Below, one piece after another: positions 12,011-19,463 of a DNA stretch of 64,000 nt. Position 1 is the first letter of the stretch; each line of letters opens with the position of its first letter. The notes beneath the pieces are model-generated. The model saw only the letters and a list, made by a program, of their open reading frames with translations, was not told the origin of the DNA and made no database searches. Source of the DNA: CAWFZT01 sp963820415 (GTDB lineage Bacteria; Chloroflexota; Anaerolineae; Anaerolineales; Anaerolineaceae); assembly GCA_963820415.1 (NCBI GenBank), contig CAWFZT010000010.1:44039-108038 (forward strand), in the 5' to 3' direction. Position numbers and translations under genes: made by a program.

Positions 12011-12993
12011 TAGGCCGCCCTATCCGGCCACAGCCCATTCAGGAACTTGATCTGCTCGACCTCCTGGTAAATGCCGCCGCCGTCATGATAGTTATACTCG
12101 TAGATCTTGATCTGCTTGGGGCCCTTGTAATGGTTGTAGGCAGCAAAGATGGTCGAGGGCGGGCAAATATCGTCCATCAACCCGACCGAGAAGAGCGTCG
12201 CCGCGCTGGCCCGCGCCGCAAAATTCAGCCCATCGAAATAAGATAGGGTGCGGAAGACCGTTTCCACCTTATCGCGGTGGGTTTTGCAATAGTTGGCAAT
12301 TTCAGCGTAGGGATGAGAATTGGTCAACTGTGTGGCGCGCCGGTAGGCGCACAGGTAGGGCACGTCCGGCATACTGACTTTGACCAGCGGCGAAAGACCG
12401 CTCACCGCTACCGCGATGCCGCCGCCCTGGCTGCCGCCACACGCCGCGATGCGCATGGCGTCCACATCCGGGTGGCTGGCAGCCGCTTCCAGGGCGCGCA
12501 CCGCATCGGTGAAGACGCGCCGGTAATAGTAGGTCTTAGGATCCAGCACGCCGCGGGTCATGAAGCCGGGGTAATGCGGGTTGCTGCCGTCCGGCTCGGG
12601 ATCGGGAGTATCGCCAGGCTGCCAGGTACTGCCCTGCCCGCGCGTGTCCATCACCAGATGAGCATAGCCGGCGGCTGGCCATTTCAGCCAGGAGACCGGG
12701 AAACCGCGCCCGCCGCCGTAGCCAATGTATTCGACCACGCAGGGCAGCGGCCCGGAGCGCTGTTTGGGCAGTTGGAACCAACCCTTGATCGGCTGCCCGG
12801 CATAGCCGCTGAAGGTGACATCGTAAGTCTCGATGGCGCGCAGGCCGAAATCTACCGGCTCGAAGCGGGCATCCAGCGGGTGCTGGCGCGCCTCGGCCAG
12901 CGTGCTCTGCCAGAAAGCATCAAAATCCGCCGGCTCATTGCGCGGCGGCAGGTAGGTCCGCAGCTCTTCAAGCGGAAGATCGTAAAAGGCCAT
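12010..12993 (-). CDS. Acetylxylan esterase / cephalosporin-C deacetylase (CE7)
   Basis: 327 residues, standard CE7 length. An alpha/beta hydrolase that removes acetyl groups from short xylo-oligosaccharides, cytosolic in characterised members. GGSQGGG (186-192) gives nucleophile Ser188; GLMDDICPP (271-279) gives the acid Asp; YHDGGG gives His303. The CE7 signature RGQGST (118-123) is also present. First gene of a pair with uxaC (one-base overlap). Deacetylation plus uronate isomerisation suggests use of plant glucuronoxylan. Confidence 0.92.
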   Translation of the reverse strand: MAFYDLPLEELRTYLPPRNEPADFDAFWQSTLAEARQHPLDARFEPVDFGLRAIETYDVTFSGYAGQPIKGWFQLPKQRSGPLPCVVEYIGYGGGRGFPVSWLKWPAAGYAHLVMDTRGQGSTWQPGDTPDPEPDGSNPHYPGFMTRGVLDPKTYYYRRVFTDAVRALEAAASHPDVDAMRIAACGGSQGGGIAVAVSGLSPLVKVSMPDVPYLCAYRRATQLTNSHPYAEIANYCKTHRDKVETVFRTLSYFDGLNFAARASAATLFSVGLMDDICPPSTIFAAYNHYKGPKQIKIYEYNYHDGGGIYQEVEQIKFLNGLWPDRAA

Positions 12994-13120
12994 CAGAATT
13001 CCTCCTCATCCAGAAATGGTCAAGCTGGAGAAAATTGTATCATTATTTCAAAATAACAAATCTTAACCACAAAGTTCACAAAGGGTACCAAGATGTTTTG
13101 CTTCCGTATATAATCGGGCA

Positions 13121-13975
13121 ATGGAATCTCCCTCTCCAGCCCGCCAGACCGGGTTCCTTGATTACTGGAAAAAGAAAGCCAGGGCGCTGAAAATCCAGAT
13201 CCTGGCGCTGTATTACGCCTACCGCGACCCCCGGACCCCCTGGTATGCCCGCGCTTTCACCGGCTTCATCGTCGCCTACGCCTTCAGCCCGATCGACCTG
13301 ATCCCCGATTTTATCCCCGTGCTGGGTTACCTGGACGACCTGGTGATCGTCCCTCTGGGCGTGCTGCTGGCGCTTAAAATGATCCCGGACCAGGTAATGG
13401 TTGAATGTCGGGCGAAAGCCGAACAGGCCCTGGACGAAGGCAAACCGCAATTTCGCTTCATGGCTGCCCTGGTCGTGGTTGTTTGGATCGTTGTCCTGCT
13501 GGCTTTAGGGTTCCTGTTATTCGAACTATGGAAAACTCGAAGCTTATTCTCTTCAATCCCGTCATTATCGGCAATTAACCCGATCGCAGGGCAGATTCAG
13601 CGATGTGGTAAGGGCGGTTTTGAGACCCGCCCTTACCATATCGCCCCTTCTCCCCCCTTCTTTGCCGGGCTTATAATACGCCATGCGAAAAATTCATTGT
13701 TTTTTCACTATCCTTCTCGCTCTGTTCCTGGTAGGCCTGCCGGCCTGCACCCAGGCCCCGCAGGCGGCCACCCTGCTACCTTCGCCCACCGCCCAGTCAG
13801 CCACTTCCACCACTGTTTCCAACTCACCCGCCAACACCTTGGCGCCAACCCTGGCGGTCAGCTTTACGGATCCGTTTGCCTACTGCGCCGCGGTTGTTAC
13901 CATCGACACGCCCGACTCCCGCTACACCGGTCCACACATGCCGGATGCCCTGTTGCAGGGGCTGAAAAAGGCTAG
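13121..13975 (+). CDS. YkvA-like DUF1232 membrane protein with over-long frame
   Basis: The DUF1232 core is residues 30-105: YYAYRDPRTPWYARAFTGF, then AYAFSPIDLIPDFIPVLGYL. It is followed by a transmembrane helix (FMAALVVVVWIVVLLALGFL). The frame stays open to 284 residues, but everything after about residue 140 (13540 on) is low-complexity, crosses a hairpin at 13607-13637 and overlaps the next gene out of frame by 293 bp. The natural stop was probably lost, or the tail is an artefact. TATAAT lies 6 bp before the ATG with no Shine-Dalgarno, suggesting a leaderless mRNA. Function unknown. Confidence 0.7.
   Translation: MESPSPARQTGFLDYWKKKARALKIQILALYYAYRDPRTPWYARAFTGFIVAYAFSPIDLIPDFIPVLGYLDDLVIVPLGVLLALKMIPDQVMVECRAKAEQALDEGKPQFRFMAALVVVVWIVVLLALGFLLFELWKTRSLFSSIPSLSAINPIAGQIQRCGKGGFETRPYHIAPSPPFFAGLIIRHAKNSLFFHYPSRSVPGRPAGLHPGPAGGHPATFAHRPVSHFHHCFQLTRQHLGANPGGQLYGSVCLLRRGCYHRHARLPLHRSTHAGCPVAGAEKG
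13607..13637. terminator. Hairpin GGTAAGGGCGG / CCGCCCTTACC
   Basis: Perfect 11-bp arms (13607-13617, 13627-13637) with a 9-nt loop between the YkvA core and the lipoprotein gene. No T-tract follows. It belongs to the dispersed hairpin family also seen at 8203 and 47646, so it is either a repeat acting as a terminator or just a repeat. Confidence 0.45.
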
Positions 13976-14303
13976 CGGGGCTGCCGCCGATGCGCCCAAC
14001 GAGTTATTCACCAATGGCGGTTACTGGCGCTGCATGGACAGAAAAGTCTACGCCTGCACGGTGGGCGCCAACCTGCCCTGCGCCGCCAAAGCCAACACGA
14101 ATAAAACACCCACCCAGGCCGAGATAGATTTCTGCCAGGCCAACCCCACTGCAGACATCCCGGCCGTGGTCACCGGACACGAAAGCATCTACGCCTGGAC
14201 CTGCAAACAGGGCAAACCTCAAATCGACCAACAGGTCTTTCACGTCGATCCACAGGGCTTCATCGCCGAGATCTGGTACGCCATTCCTGCCCCCATCCAA
14301 TAG
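13683..14303 (+). CDS. Hypothetical lipoprotein
   Basis: 206 residues. The N-terminus MRKIHCFFTILLALFLVG followed by LPAC is a lipoprotein signal (Cys22). A Thr/Ser/Pro linker (to about residue 58) precedes a Cys-rich globular domain with FTDPFAYCAAVVTID and six or so cysteines, compatible with disulfides outside the membrane. No family recognised. TATAAT (13672-13677) sits five bases before the ATG and no ribosome site is visible, so it may be translated from a leaderless transcript. Confidence 0.75.
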   Translation: MRKIHCFFTILLALFLVGLPACTQAPQAATLLPSPTAQSATSTTVSNSPANTLAPTLAVSFTDPFAYCAAVVTIDTPDSRYTGPHMPDALLQGLKKASGAAADAPNELFTNGGYWRCMDRKVYACTVGANLPCAAKANTNKTPTQAEIDFCQANPTADIPAVVTGHESIYAWTCKQGKPQIDQQVFHVDPQGFIAEIWYAIPAPIQ

Positions 14304-14360
14304 TGGGTTTGACTGTCATTCCTCTACTTGTTTTGTATAATGTTTATGCTCATCCCGAAT

Positions 14361-14576
14361 GCATTTTCTGCACTCTGGCCTGAATGCAAAACTCTCCCTC
14401 TCGCCTCCGGCGTGCAATTTCTGCATCTTAGCCTGAGGACATTTTTTGCACTCTGGCCGGACTGCAAATTTCAACTCCTGGCGAACAGGCAATTTTCGCA
14501 TCCAGGCAACCTGCGTGCAATTTTTGCCCCCCATGAGAATGCAAATTTTGCACAACTCCTGCGTGCAGAATTTGCA
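14361..14576. repeat. Nine 12-bp iterons with about 25-bp period (centromere/origin candidate)
   Basis: Units of form GCANTTTNTGCA start at 14361, 14386, 14414, 14439, 14464, 14489, 14517, 14541 and 14565, with intervals 25, 28, 25, 25, 25, 28, 24 and 24 bp. Seven are near-palindromic (for example GCATTTTCTGCA, GCAATTTCTGCA, GCAAATTTTGCA); those at 14386 and 14464 keep mainly the first half. The array abuts the 3' end of the ribbon-helix-helix-like gene next to parA. Phased iterons beside a par operon are the usual form of a plasmid centromere or iteron origin. Confidence 0.75.
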
Positions 14577-14590
14577 CGTGATTCATTTAA

Positions 14591-15031
14591 CTACTTAAAG
14601 TTCTTCTTTAACAACTTGGGAGCGCTGCGCCGGCGCTGCTTTTGTGAAAGCACTGATAGCAATTCCTCGGGCAGGGACAGGTTCCAATCGTAACGCGGGC
14701 TGTGCGAGGACTGCTTGTAATCTGCCAGGTCAACCTTGCCGCCCTGGTAATCCTGAAGAAAACGCAGCAGCGCCAGTGTAACCAGTTGGCTGGCCGGCAG
14801 GCGTTCCTGCTCGGCCATTTCTTTAACCCGCTGGCGCAGTATGGGAGGTAGGTCATAGGTGGCGCGCTGCTCGCGGCGGGATTGAATTTTTATCCGTTCG
14901 CGGGCTTTTTTTTCACGCTCACGGCGGGGAAGTTGGGCTTCGATCTGCTTCTGCTCCATATTGCTGAGCAGGTCGGCCACCGCCGAGTCCAGCAACGGTC
15001 GCCGCTCGTACTTTTGTTTGCGCTCAGCCAT
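14591..15031 (-). CDS. Ribbon-helix-helix-like partition partner of ParA
   Basis: 146 residues. A charged, coiled N-terminus (residues 20-55, ARERIKIQSRREQ) precedes a block that reads like a ribbon-helix-helix DNA-binding fold: RATYDLPPILRQRVKEMAEQ, then LPASQLVTLALLRFLQDY. Its start overlaps the parA stop by 8 bp, as in parA-parG/parR type cassettes. It should bind the iterons just downstream (14361-14576) and/or the GGGTCGCC boxes upstream, and stimulate ParA. The position and overlap are seen; the DNA target is inferred. Confidence 0.65.
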   Translation of the reverse strand: MAERKQKYERRPLLDSAVADLLSNMEQKQIEAQLPRREREKKARERIKIQSRREQRATYDLPPILRQRVKEMAEQERLPASQLVTLALLRFLQDYQGGKVDLADYKQSSHSPRYDWNLSLPEELLSVLSQKQRRRSAPKLLKKNFK

Positions 15032-15794
15032 TCAATACCTCCATCATGCGTTCCAAGATCTGGCGATAGCCGCCCAGGTTCATTTTTTTATCAGAAAAAC
15101 CGGTCATCGCCGGCGAATCTGGCGAGTATTCCCACAAGGTCTTTCCGTAAGCGGACGCTTCACGTACGCGCGTGTCCTGTGGGATGGGCGGCCAGACGCG
15201 CGTGTTGAAAGTCCGCACGATCTCTTTGAACTGCACCAGCGTCTCGCGCGTGGTGCGATCAAAGAAGGTGGGCAGTACGCCATAGCCCTGGAAGATGTGA
15301 CCGCGCTGCGCCACCTCCCCCATGGTCAGCAGGATCTCTTTTACGCCATCGACCGCCAGGGCATCCAGACGGGTGGGGATGATCACCCAGTCGCTGGCTA
15401 CCAGGCCATTGATGTGCAGTACGTCCAGCGAGGGTGCCATGTCGAGCAGGATCACATCGTAATGTGTGCTGCGCAGCAGGTCGTCCAGTATATTTTCGCG
15501 AAAGTCAGACAGGGTGATCTGGCGCTTGACTTTTTCGGTGCGCTTGTCACTGGAGAGGATATCCAGGTTGGTGCGGGCAAAGCGCACCACACGCTCGATC
15601 GGTGTTTCCAGGCAGATCAACTGGTACAGGCCGGGAGTTTTCTCCAGGCCCAGGCCGAAAGCCACGTGTCCCTGCGGATCGAGGTCGACCAACAGCACAC
15701 GCCGGCCTAGCAGCGCCAGTCCATGCGCCAGGTTGATGGCCGTAGTGGTCTTTCCAACGCCGCCTTTCTGATTGGCAAAAGCGATGATTTTCAT
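15024..15794 (-). CDS. parA: ParA-family partition ATPase
   Basis: 256 residues. MKIIAFANQKGGVGKTTTAI has the deviant Walker A with the signature Lys; VLLVDLDPQGH is the Walker A' and YDVILLDMAPSLD the Walker B. The short N-terminus without a helix-turn-helix makes it type Ib/Soj-like. It segregates a replicon or positions a cargo, together with the overlapping downstream gene. Five GGGTCGCC boxes precede it and probably mediate autoregulation. A second, unrelated parA is at 22188-23039. Confidence 0.88.
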   Translation of the reverse strand: MKIIAFANQKGGVGKTTTAINLAHGLALLGRRVLLVDLDPQGHVAFGLGLEKTPGLYQLICLETPIERVVRFARTNLDILSSDKRTEKVKRQITLSDFRENILDDLLRSTHYDVILLDMAPSLDVLHINGLVASDWVIIPTRLDALAVDGVKEILLTMGEVAQRGHIFQGYGVLPTFFDRTTRETLVQFKEIVRTFNTRVWPPIPQDTRVREASAYGKTLWEYSPDSPAMTGFSDKKMNLGGYRQILERMMEVLNG

Positions 15795-15837
15795 GCTGCA
15801 TTCCTGGTTGCGGCCAGGCTGGTGGTTTTTTAACCAA

Positions 15838-15925
15838 GGGTCGCCCCTATCTATTATATAAGGGCGACCCTATATTGTCAAGCGGCGACCCTAAGGGGCG
15901 ACCCTGAATATTTTATAGGGTCGCC
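15838..15925. promoter_or_regulatory. Five GGGTCGCC boxes upstream of parA
   Basis: GGGTCGCC or its complement GGCGACCC occurs at 15838-15845, 15863-15870, 15884-15891, 15897-15904 and 15918-15925, in both orientations, in the AT-rich leader of the minus-strand par operon. This is the expected layout of an operator or centromere-like site. The same octamer forms a 14-bp hairpin at 28075-28109, so the element is also dispersed. Confidence 0.65.
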
Positions 15926-16021
15926 CTATAAGCCCACCAGAGCCGCTGTAACGTATTTTTAAATTTGGGGATGGCTATGGATACACTTCGAAATATGAGG
16001 CCTTTTATGGGCAAAAAAACC

Positions 16022-16852
16022 TTACCTGGAATGCCGCTTGTTTTTCGGAACGTAGGGGGTGACATGTGCGTGCGTGGGCAATTGCTGTGGTTTCATAGCC
16101 ATCTTATGCTCGCTCAACAGTTTGGCTTGCATAGCGGCCCGCTTTTCCAAATTCTTCTGCGCCAGCATGATCAGCCAGTAGATGATAAGGAATAACGTGA
16201 TTAGAAAAGTGACCGCGTACAGCACCATCACACTCGGTAGAGAGGAGTCCGAACCGGACATAAAACTGTGCAGGGTGATGGCCAGGTAAGACACCAGGCT
16301 GAAGACGTGGATGGCGCGGAAAGCCTTCATCCCAATCTTAGTGCGTATGTAGAAAGTCACCGTTACCAACAGCATCAGGTAGAAGCCGATTACCCCAATG
16401 CCAATCCAAAATGGCCGGTAGGGTGAAATGAAAGGCACCAAGATCTGCAGCACTGAATAGGGCATGTAGCCGTCGAACAGCAGCACCCCGATGTGCAGGA
16501 AGGTGAACCCAATCGCCAGCAGAGAAATGTATTGATGGAAATCGTAGGTGAACGTGCCGTGCAGCACCACGTCGAAGATCTTACTCGCCACGCCCAGCCC
16601 CCATACCATTGAGAGCCAGATGAGTACATAGGCCACCAGACCCGAGGCGCGCGTGATATACCACATGGTCTGGATGCTGTTGGCGGAAAACAGCCAGTTC
16701 AAGAAGGCGTCCACCCGGCTGCCGGCCGGGCTGTGCAAGTACGCCGCGCCCGCTAAGCCGGCTCCCAGCAGGAGTAGCGCCCCCGCCAGCCAACCCAACG
16801 ATGGCCAGGGAGTATGCAATGATTTGATGGAAGGTGATTTCATCTCAGACAT
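16022..16852 (-). CDS. Ferric-reductase-like heme membrane protein
   Basis: 276 residues with about six transmembrane helices. FHQYISLLAIGFTFLHIG and RAIHVFSLVSYLAITLHSF each hold two histidines one helix-turn set apart, the bis-heme arrangement of ferric-reductase-like/MsrQ cores. The C-terminus is a basic tail with no FAD/NAD domain. Its start overlaps the end of apbE. It probably carries electrons across the membrane; donor and acceptor are unknown, though ApbE linkage suggests a flavin-dependent partner. Confidence 0.82.
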   Translation of the reverse strand: MSEMKSPSIKSLHTPWPSLGWLAGALLLLGAGLAGAAYLHSPAGSRVDAFLNWLFSANSIQTMWYITRASGLVAYVLIWLSMVWGLGVASKIFDVVLHGTFTYDFHQYISLLAIGFTFLHIGVLLFDGYMPYSVLQILVPFISPYRPFWIGIGVIGFYLMLLVTVTFYIRTKIGMKAFRAIHVFSLVSYLAITLHSFMSGSDSSLPSVMVLYAVTFLITLFLIIYWLIMLAQKNLEKRAAMQAKLLSEHKMAMKPQQLPTHAHVTPYVPKNKRHSR

Positions 16853-17798
16853 CTAATTTCTCCAAACTGTGCTGCGAACCCCATAATTTCTTTTGATAAT
16901 CGACGGCAATAAATTCTATGTCTCCGGCCCGGCGGGTGATCCGCTCGACTTCTTGCGGCCCACCGATGAGCAGGCTTTTAGCATACACTTCCGCCTGGGC
17001 GGCGTGGCTGGCCAGCACGGTCACGCTCAACCATTCAGTATCAGCCGGCTGCTGCGTGCGCGGGTCGATCAGGTGATGCTGCGCTTTGTTGGCCTGCTTC
17101 CAACGGCGCTTGGTAACCGCAGAAGTGGCTACCGCTCCCGCTGGCGTCTTGATTACCGCCAGCCCGCGCCCCTTACCCAGAGGGAGCGGGTCTTCCAGGG
17201 TCACCTTCCAGGCCTTCTCACCCGGCGGGAGGCCAATGAAGAAAATATCCCCACCCGCGTCAACGGCGCAGGCTTCCGTCCAGTTGGATAAGAGCAGGGC
17301 TGCCTTTTCGGCGATCCAGCTCTTGGCAATCCCGCCCAGGTCGATGCGCATTTCCGCTGGAAGGTAGATGCGGCAGCCTGGTTCGTCCAGGCGGATTTCA
17401 CTGAAGCTGTGCAGCTTGGGCCGGGCCAGCACTGTCACCTGAGTGGGACCATATAGACGGATCTCATCCATCGTCCGGTCGTAGCCGGCCTGTTCGAGGG
17501 CTGCGAGGATAGACGGGTCAAACAGTCCCCCTGTCTGTCTGTAGAGTTGTAGCGCCATTGAAACTACTTCGAACATCTCTTTCGAAGCCTCAAACCAGCT
17601 GCCGGCCGAACGGTTGAGCTGTGACAATTCACTCTGGCTGGAAAAGCGGGTAAAGCGTTTCTCGCTGTCATCGATGAACTTATGCGCCAGGCTGAAGCCC
17701 GTCTCGACCGCTTCCTGCGGCCCTTCTCCTGCCAGGAGGATGCCTGTATTCATGGCTCGGAATTCGTAGGAGTGCATAGATACCTGCTCAGGAGCCAC
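16845..17798 (-). CDS. apbE: FAD:protein FMN transferase
   Basis: 317 residues. ApbE attaches FMN from FAD to Thr or Ser of target proteins. RIDLGGIAKSWIAEKA, DAGGDIFFIGLPPG and the metal-site ATSAVTKRR (normally Thr-Ser-Gly) are visible, together with HHLIDPRTQQPA. No signal peptide or lipobox, unlike many ApbE proteins. It overlaps both neighbours: the 3' end of the short membrane gene upstream and the start of the ferric-reductase-like gene. No partner here shows the classical D-x-(S/T)-G-A-(S/T) flavinylation motif. Confidence 0.88.
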   Translation of the reverse strand: MAPEQVSMHSYEFRAMNTGILLAGEGPQEAVETGFSLAHKFIDDSEKRFTRFSSQSELSQLNRSAGSWFEASKEMFEVVSMALQLYRQTGGLFDPSILAALEQAGYDRTMDEIRLYGPTQVTVLARPKLHSFSEIRLDEPGCRIYLPAEMRIDLGGIAKSWIAEKAALLLSNWTEACAVDAGGDIFFIGLPPGEKAWKVTLEDPLPLGKGRGLAVIKTPAGAVATSAVTKRRWKQANKAQHHLIDPRTQQPADTEWLSVTVLASHAAQAEVYAKSLLIGGPQEVERITRRAGDIEFIAVDYQKKLWGSQHSLEKLDV

Positions 17799-18093
17799 GC
17801 GTCCGAAAACTTGGGAATATATTATTGTTGGCGGCGTTATTGGTAAAAGACGGCAACGGTTGAAGGTTGACGGTCGTGTTTGGGTTGGTGAGGATGTTGT
17901 CCAGGGAAGGAATGGGCGCCAGGGTCGGCAGTGGATCCACTGCCGACGGGACCGAGACGCTGGAGAGGTTGGTTTGTGAGGAGAAAATCGACGCTGGCTT
18001 AGGGGCGTGGGATAACAGCGCCCACCCTATCAGGAAAGACAGCACACTGGTGATGGTGAACCAAATTCGTAAAGCTAACTTTAGTGGTTTCAT
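17788..18093 (-). CDS. Small membrane-anchored Pro/Asn-rich protein
   Basis: 101 residues from the ATG at 18093, preceded by AAAGGAAA; longer upstream frames lack this site. One N-terminal transmembrane segment (LALRIWFTITSVLSFLIGWA) then a Ser/Pro/Asn-rich exported tail without recognisable domain. The stop overlaps the apbE start by 11 bp. No family recognised; it may be an accessory of the electron-transfer operon. Confidence 0.65.
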   Translation of the reverse strand: MKPLKLALRIWFTITSVLSFLIGWALLSHAPKPASIFSSQTNLSSVSVPSAVDPLPTLAPIPSLDNILTNPNTTVNLQPLPSFTNNAANNNIFPSFRTRGS

Positions 18094-18106
18094 GGATGTT
18101 TCCTTT

Positions 18107-18526
18107 CTAGAAGCCGTCACTCCCCCGCAGGAGCTGGATCTGCCCGTCCTGGGTGATGCGGATGATGCCGCGCTGCTGCAACGCTGTGAGCACCTGCTGG
18201 AAGACCTGAAGCTGCTGGTTGTCTTGGGCCAATTGGGCATTGGCATCATTGATCTTTTGCGCGGCCTGCTGCAATTCAGTCTGGTACTGCTGTTCCCGCG
18301 TCTGGTACTGGTTAATCAATTTTTGCATATCGGAAATGCGCTGCTCCGCCGCAGCCAGTTTAAGATCGGATGATGGGACGGACGCATTAGAAACGGTGCT
18401 GGCAGGTGAATTCAACAGCGGGACGCTGTTTGTGTTGAGCAGGGCGTTGCCACCGACGACTAACATCGCCATAGCAATAATCGCAGTGATAGCAAGTGCG
18501 AATAATAAGGCTGGGAAGGCTTTCAT
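18107..18526 (-). CDS. Membrane-anchored coiled-coil protein
   Basis: 139 residues. N-terminal signal anchor (LLFALAITAIIAMAMLVVGG), a Ser/Asn linker, then a strong coiled coil (residues 57-115, rich in Gln/Glu/Ala heptads such as QYQTREQQYQTELQQAAQK). The end reads QRGIIRITQDGQIQLL, possibly a small beta hairpin. First gene of the operon leading to apbE and the ferric-reductase-like gene and divergent from the two-component system. Function unknown. Confidence 0.7.
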   Translation of the reverse strand: MKAFPALLFALAITAIIAMAMLVVGGNALLNTNSVPLLNSPASTVSNASVPSSDLKLAAAEQRISDMQKLINQYQTREQQYQTELQQAAQKINDANAQLAQDNQQLQVFQQVLTALQQRGIIRITQDGQIQLLRGSDGF

Positions 18527-18590
18527 GAGACCTATTCTCCATTGCAGATAAGATTTATCTGTTTATCAGATGGCAGTATAGCAAACCATC

Positions 18591-18673
18591 ATGACAATAG
18601 GATGAAATCGAGGTCAATTGGCCAGTTCTGGCATTGTCATCCAATTGTCATCTCTGAATGCTAGGCTTATGCT
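18591..18673 (+). promoter_or_regulatory. Promoter and OmpR-type repeats before the two-component genes
   Basis: TTGTCA (18645-18650) and TATGCT (18668-18673) are 17 bp apart, a good sigma70 promoter. ATTGTCAT occurs as a direct repeat at 18633-18640 and 18644-18651 (11-bp step, one helical turn) and inverted as ATGACAAT at 18591-18598. The second copy covers the -35 box. Such 11-bp-spaced repeats are typical binding sites of OmpR-family regulators, so autoregulation and control of the divergent operon are likely. Confidence 0.65.
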
Positions 18674-18767
18674 AAAATTCTAAATAATGTAGAGAATGTG
18701 GCACATTGGGATTAGCCGAGGTGAACACCTTCCACGGTAAATCCTAGAGAACCGAGAATGTCTTGCT

Positions 18768-19463
18768 ATGCGGATTTTGATTGTAGAAGATAATCGCCGT
18801 TTAAGCAGTTCCTTGAAGAGAAGCCTGGGCGAGGATGGCTTTGCGGTTGACTCGGCTTTTACCGGGCCGGAGGGTGAAGAGTTCGCCGAGCTCACCGGCT
18901 ATGACGCTATTATTCTGGACGTGATGCTTCCGGAAAAAGATGGTCTGGCGGTCTGCCGCGACCTGCGCAAGCGGCGGGTCAATACTCCCATTATCATGTT
19001 GACCGCCAGGGATACCGTTGAAGACCGCGTCCAGGGGTTGGACAGCGGGGCGGATGATTACCTGGTCAAGCCGTTTGCGCTCAGCGAGCTGTGCGCCCGC
19101 CTGCGCGCCCTGCTGCGCCGGGACGGGGTGGACAAATCCGGGATACTTTCTATTGATGACTTAATCCTGGACCCCGCCGTTCACCAGGTGCGGCGCGCCG
19201 GCCAGGTTCTGGAACTGACTGCCAAAGAATTTTCCTTGTTGGAATACTTTATGCGCAACCCCAACCGCCTGATCACCCGTGAGATGGCTGAATCCCATAT
19301 CTGGAACTATGATTTTGAGAGCACCTCGAACGTGATTGACGTCTACGTGCGCCGTCTGCGGCGAAAAATCGATGACCCGTTTGAGCTTAAACTGATTGAA
19401 ACGGTGCGCGGGGCCGGCTACCGCCTGCGGGATCCTTCGGCCATTAAAGAGACGTGGAGATGA
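18768..19463 (+). CDS. OmpR-family response regulator
   Basis: 231 residues. The receiver domain has the acidic pair in MRILIVEDNR, phospho-acceptor Asp51 in AIILDVMLPEKDG and Lys101 in DDYLVKPF. The winged-helix output domain (residues 125-225) ends with VIDVYVRRLRRKIDDP and LIETVRGAGYRL. It overlaps the kinase gene by an ATGA junction. It probably controls itself and the divergent ApbE operon through the ATTGTCAT repeats at 18591-18651. Confidence 0.95.
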   Translation: MRILIVEDNRRLSSSLKRSLGEDGFAVDSAFTGPEGEEFAELTGYDAIILDVMLPEKDGLAVCRDLRKRRVNTPIIMLTARDTVEDRVQGLDSGADDYLVKPFALSELCARLRALLRRDGVDKSGILSIDDLILDPAVHQVRRAGQVLELTAKEFSLLEYFMRNPNRLITREMAESHIWNYDFESTSNVIDVYVRRLRRKIDDPFELKLIETVRGAGYRLRDPSAIKETWR

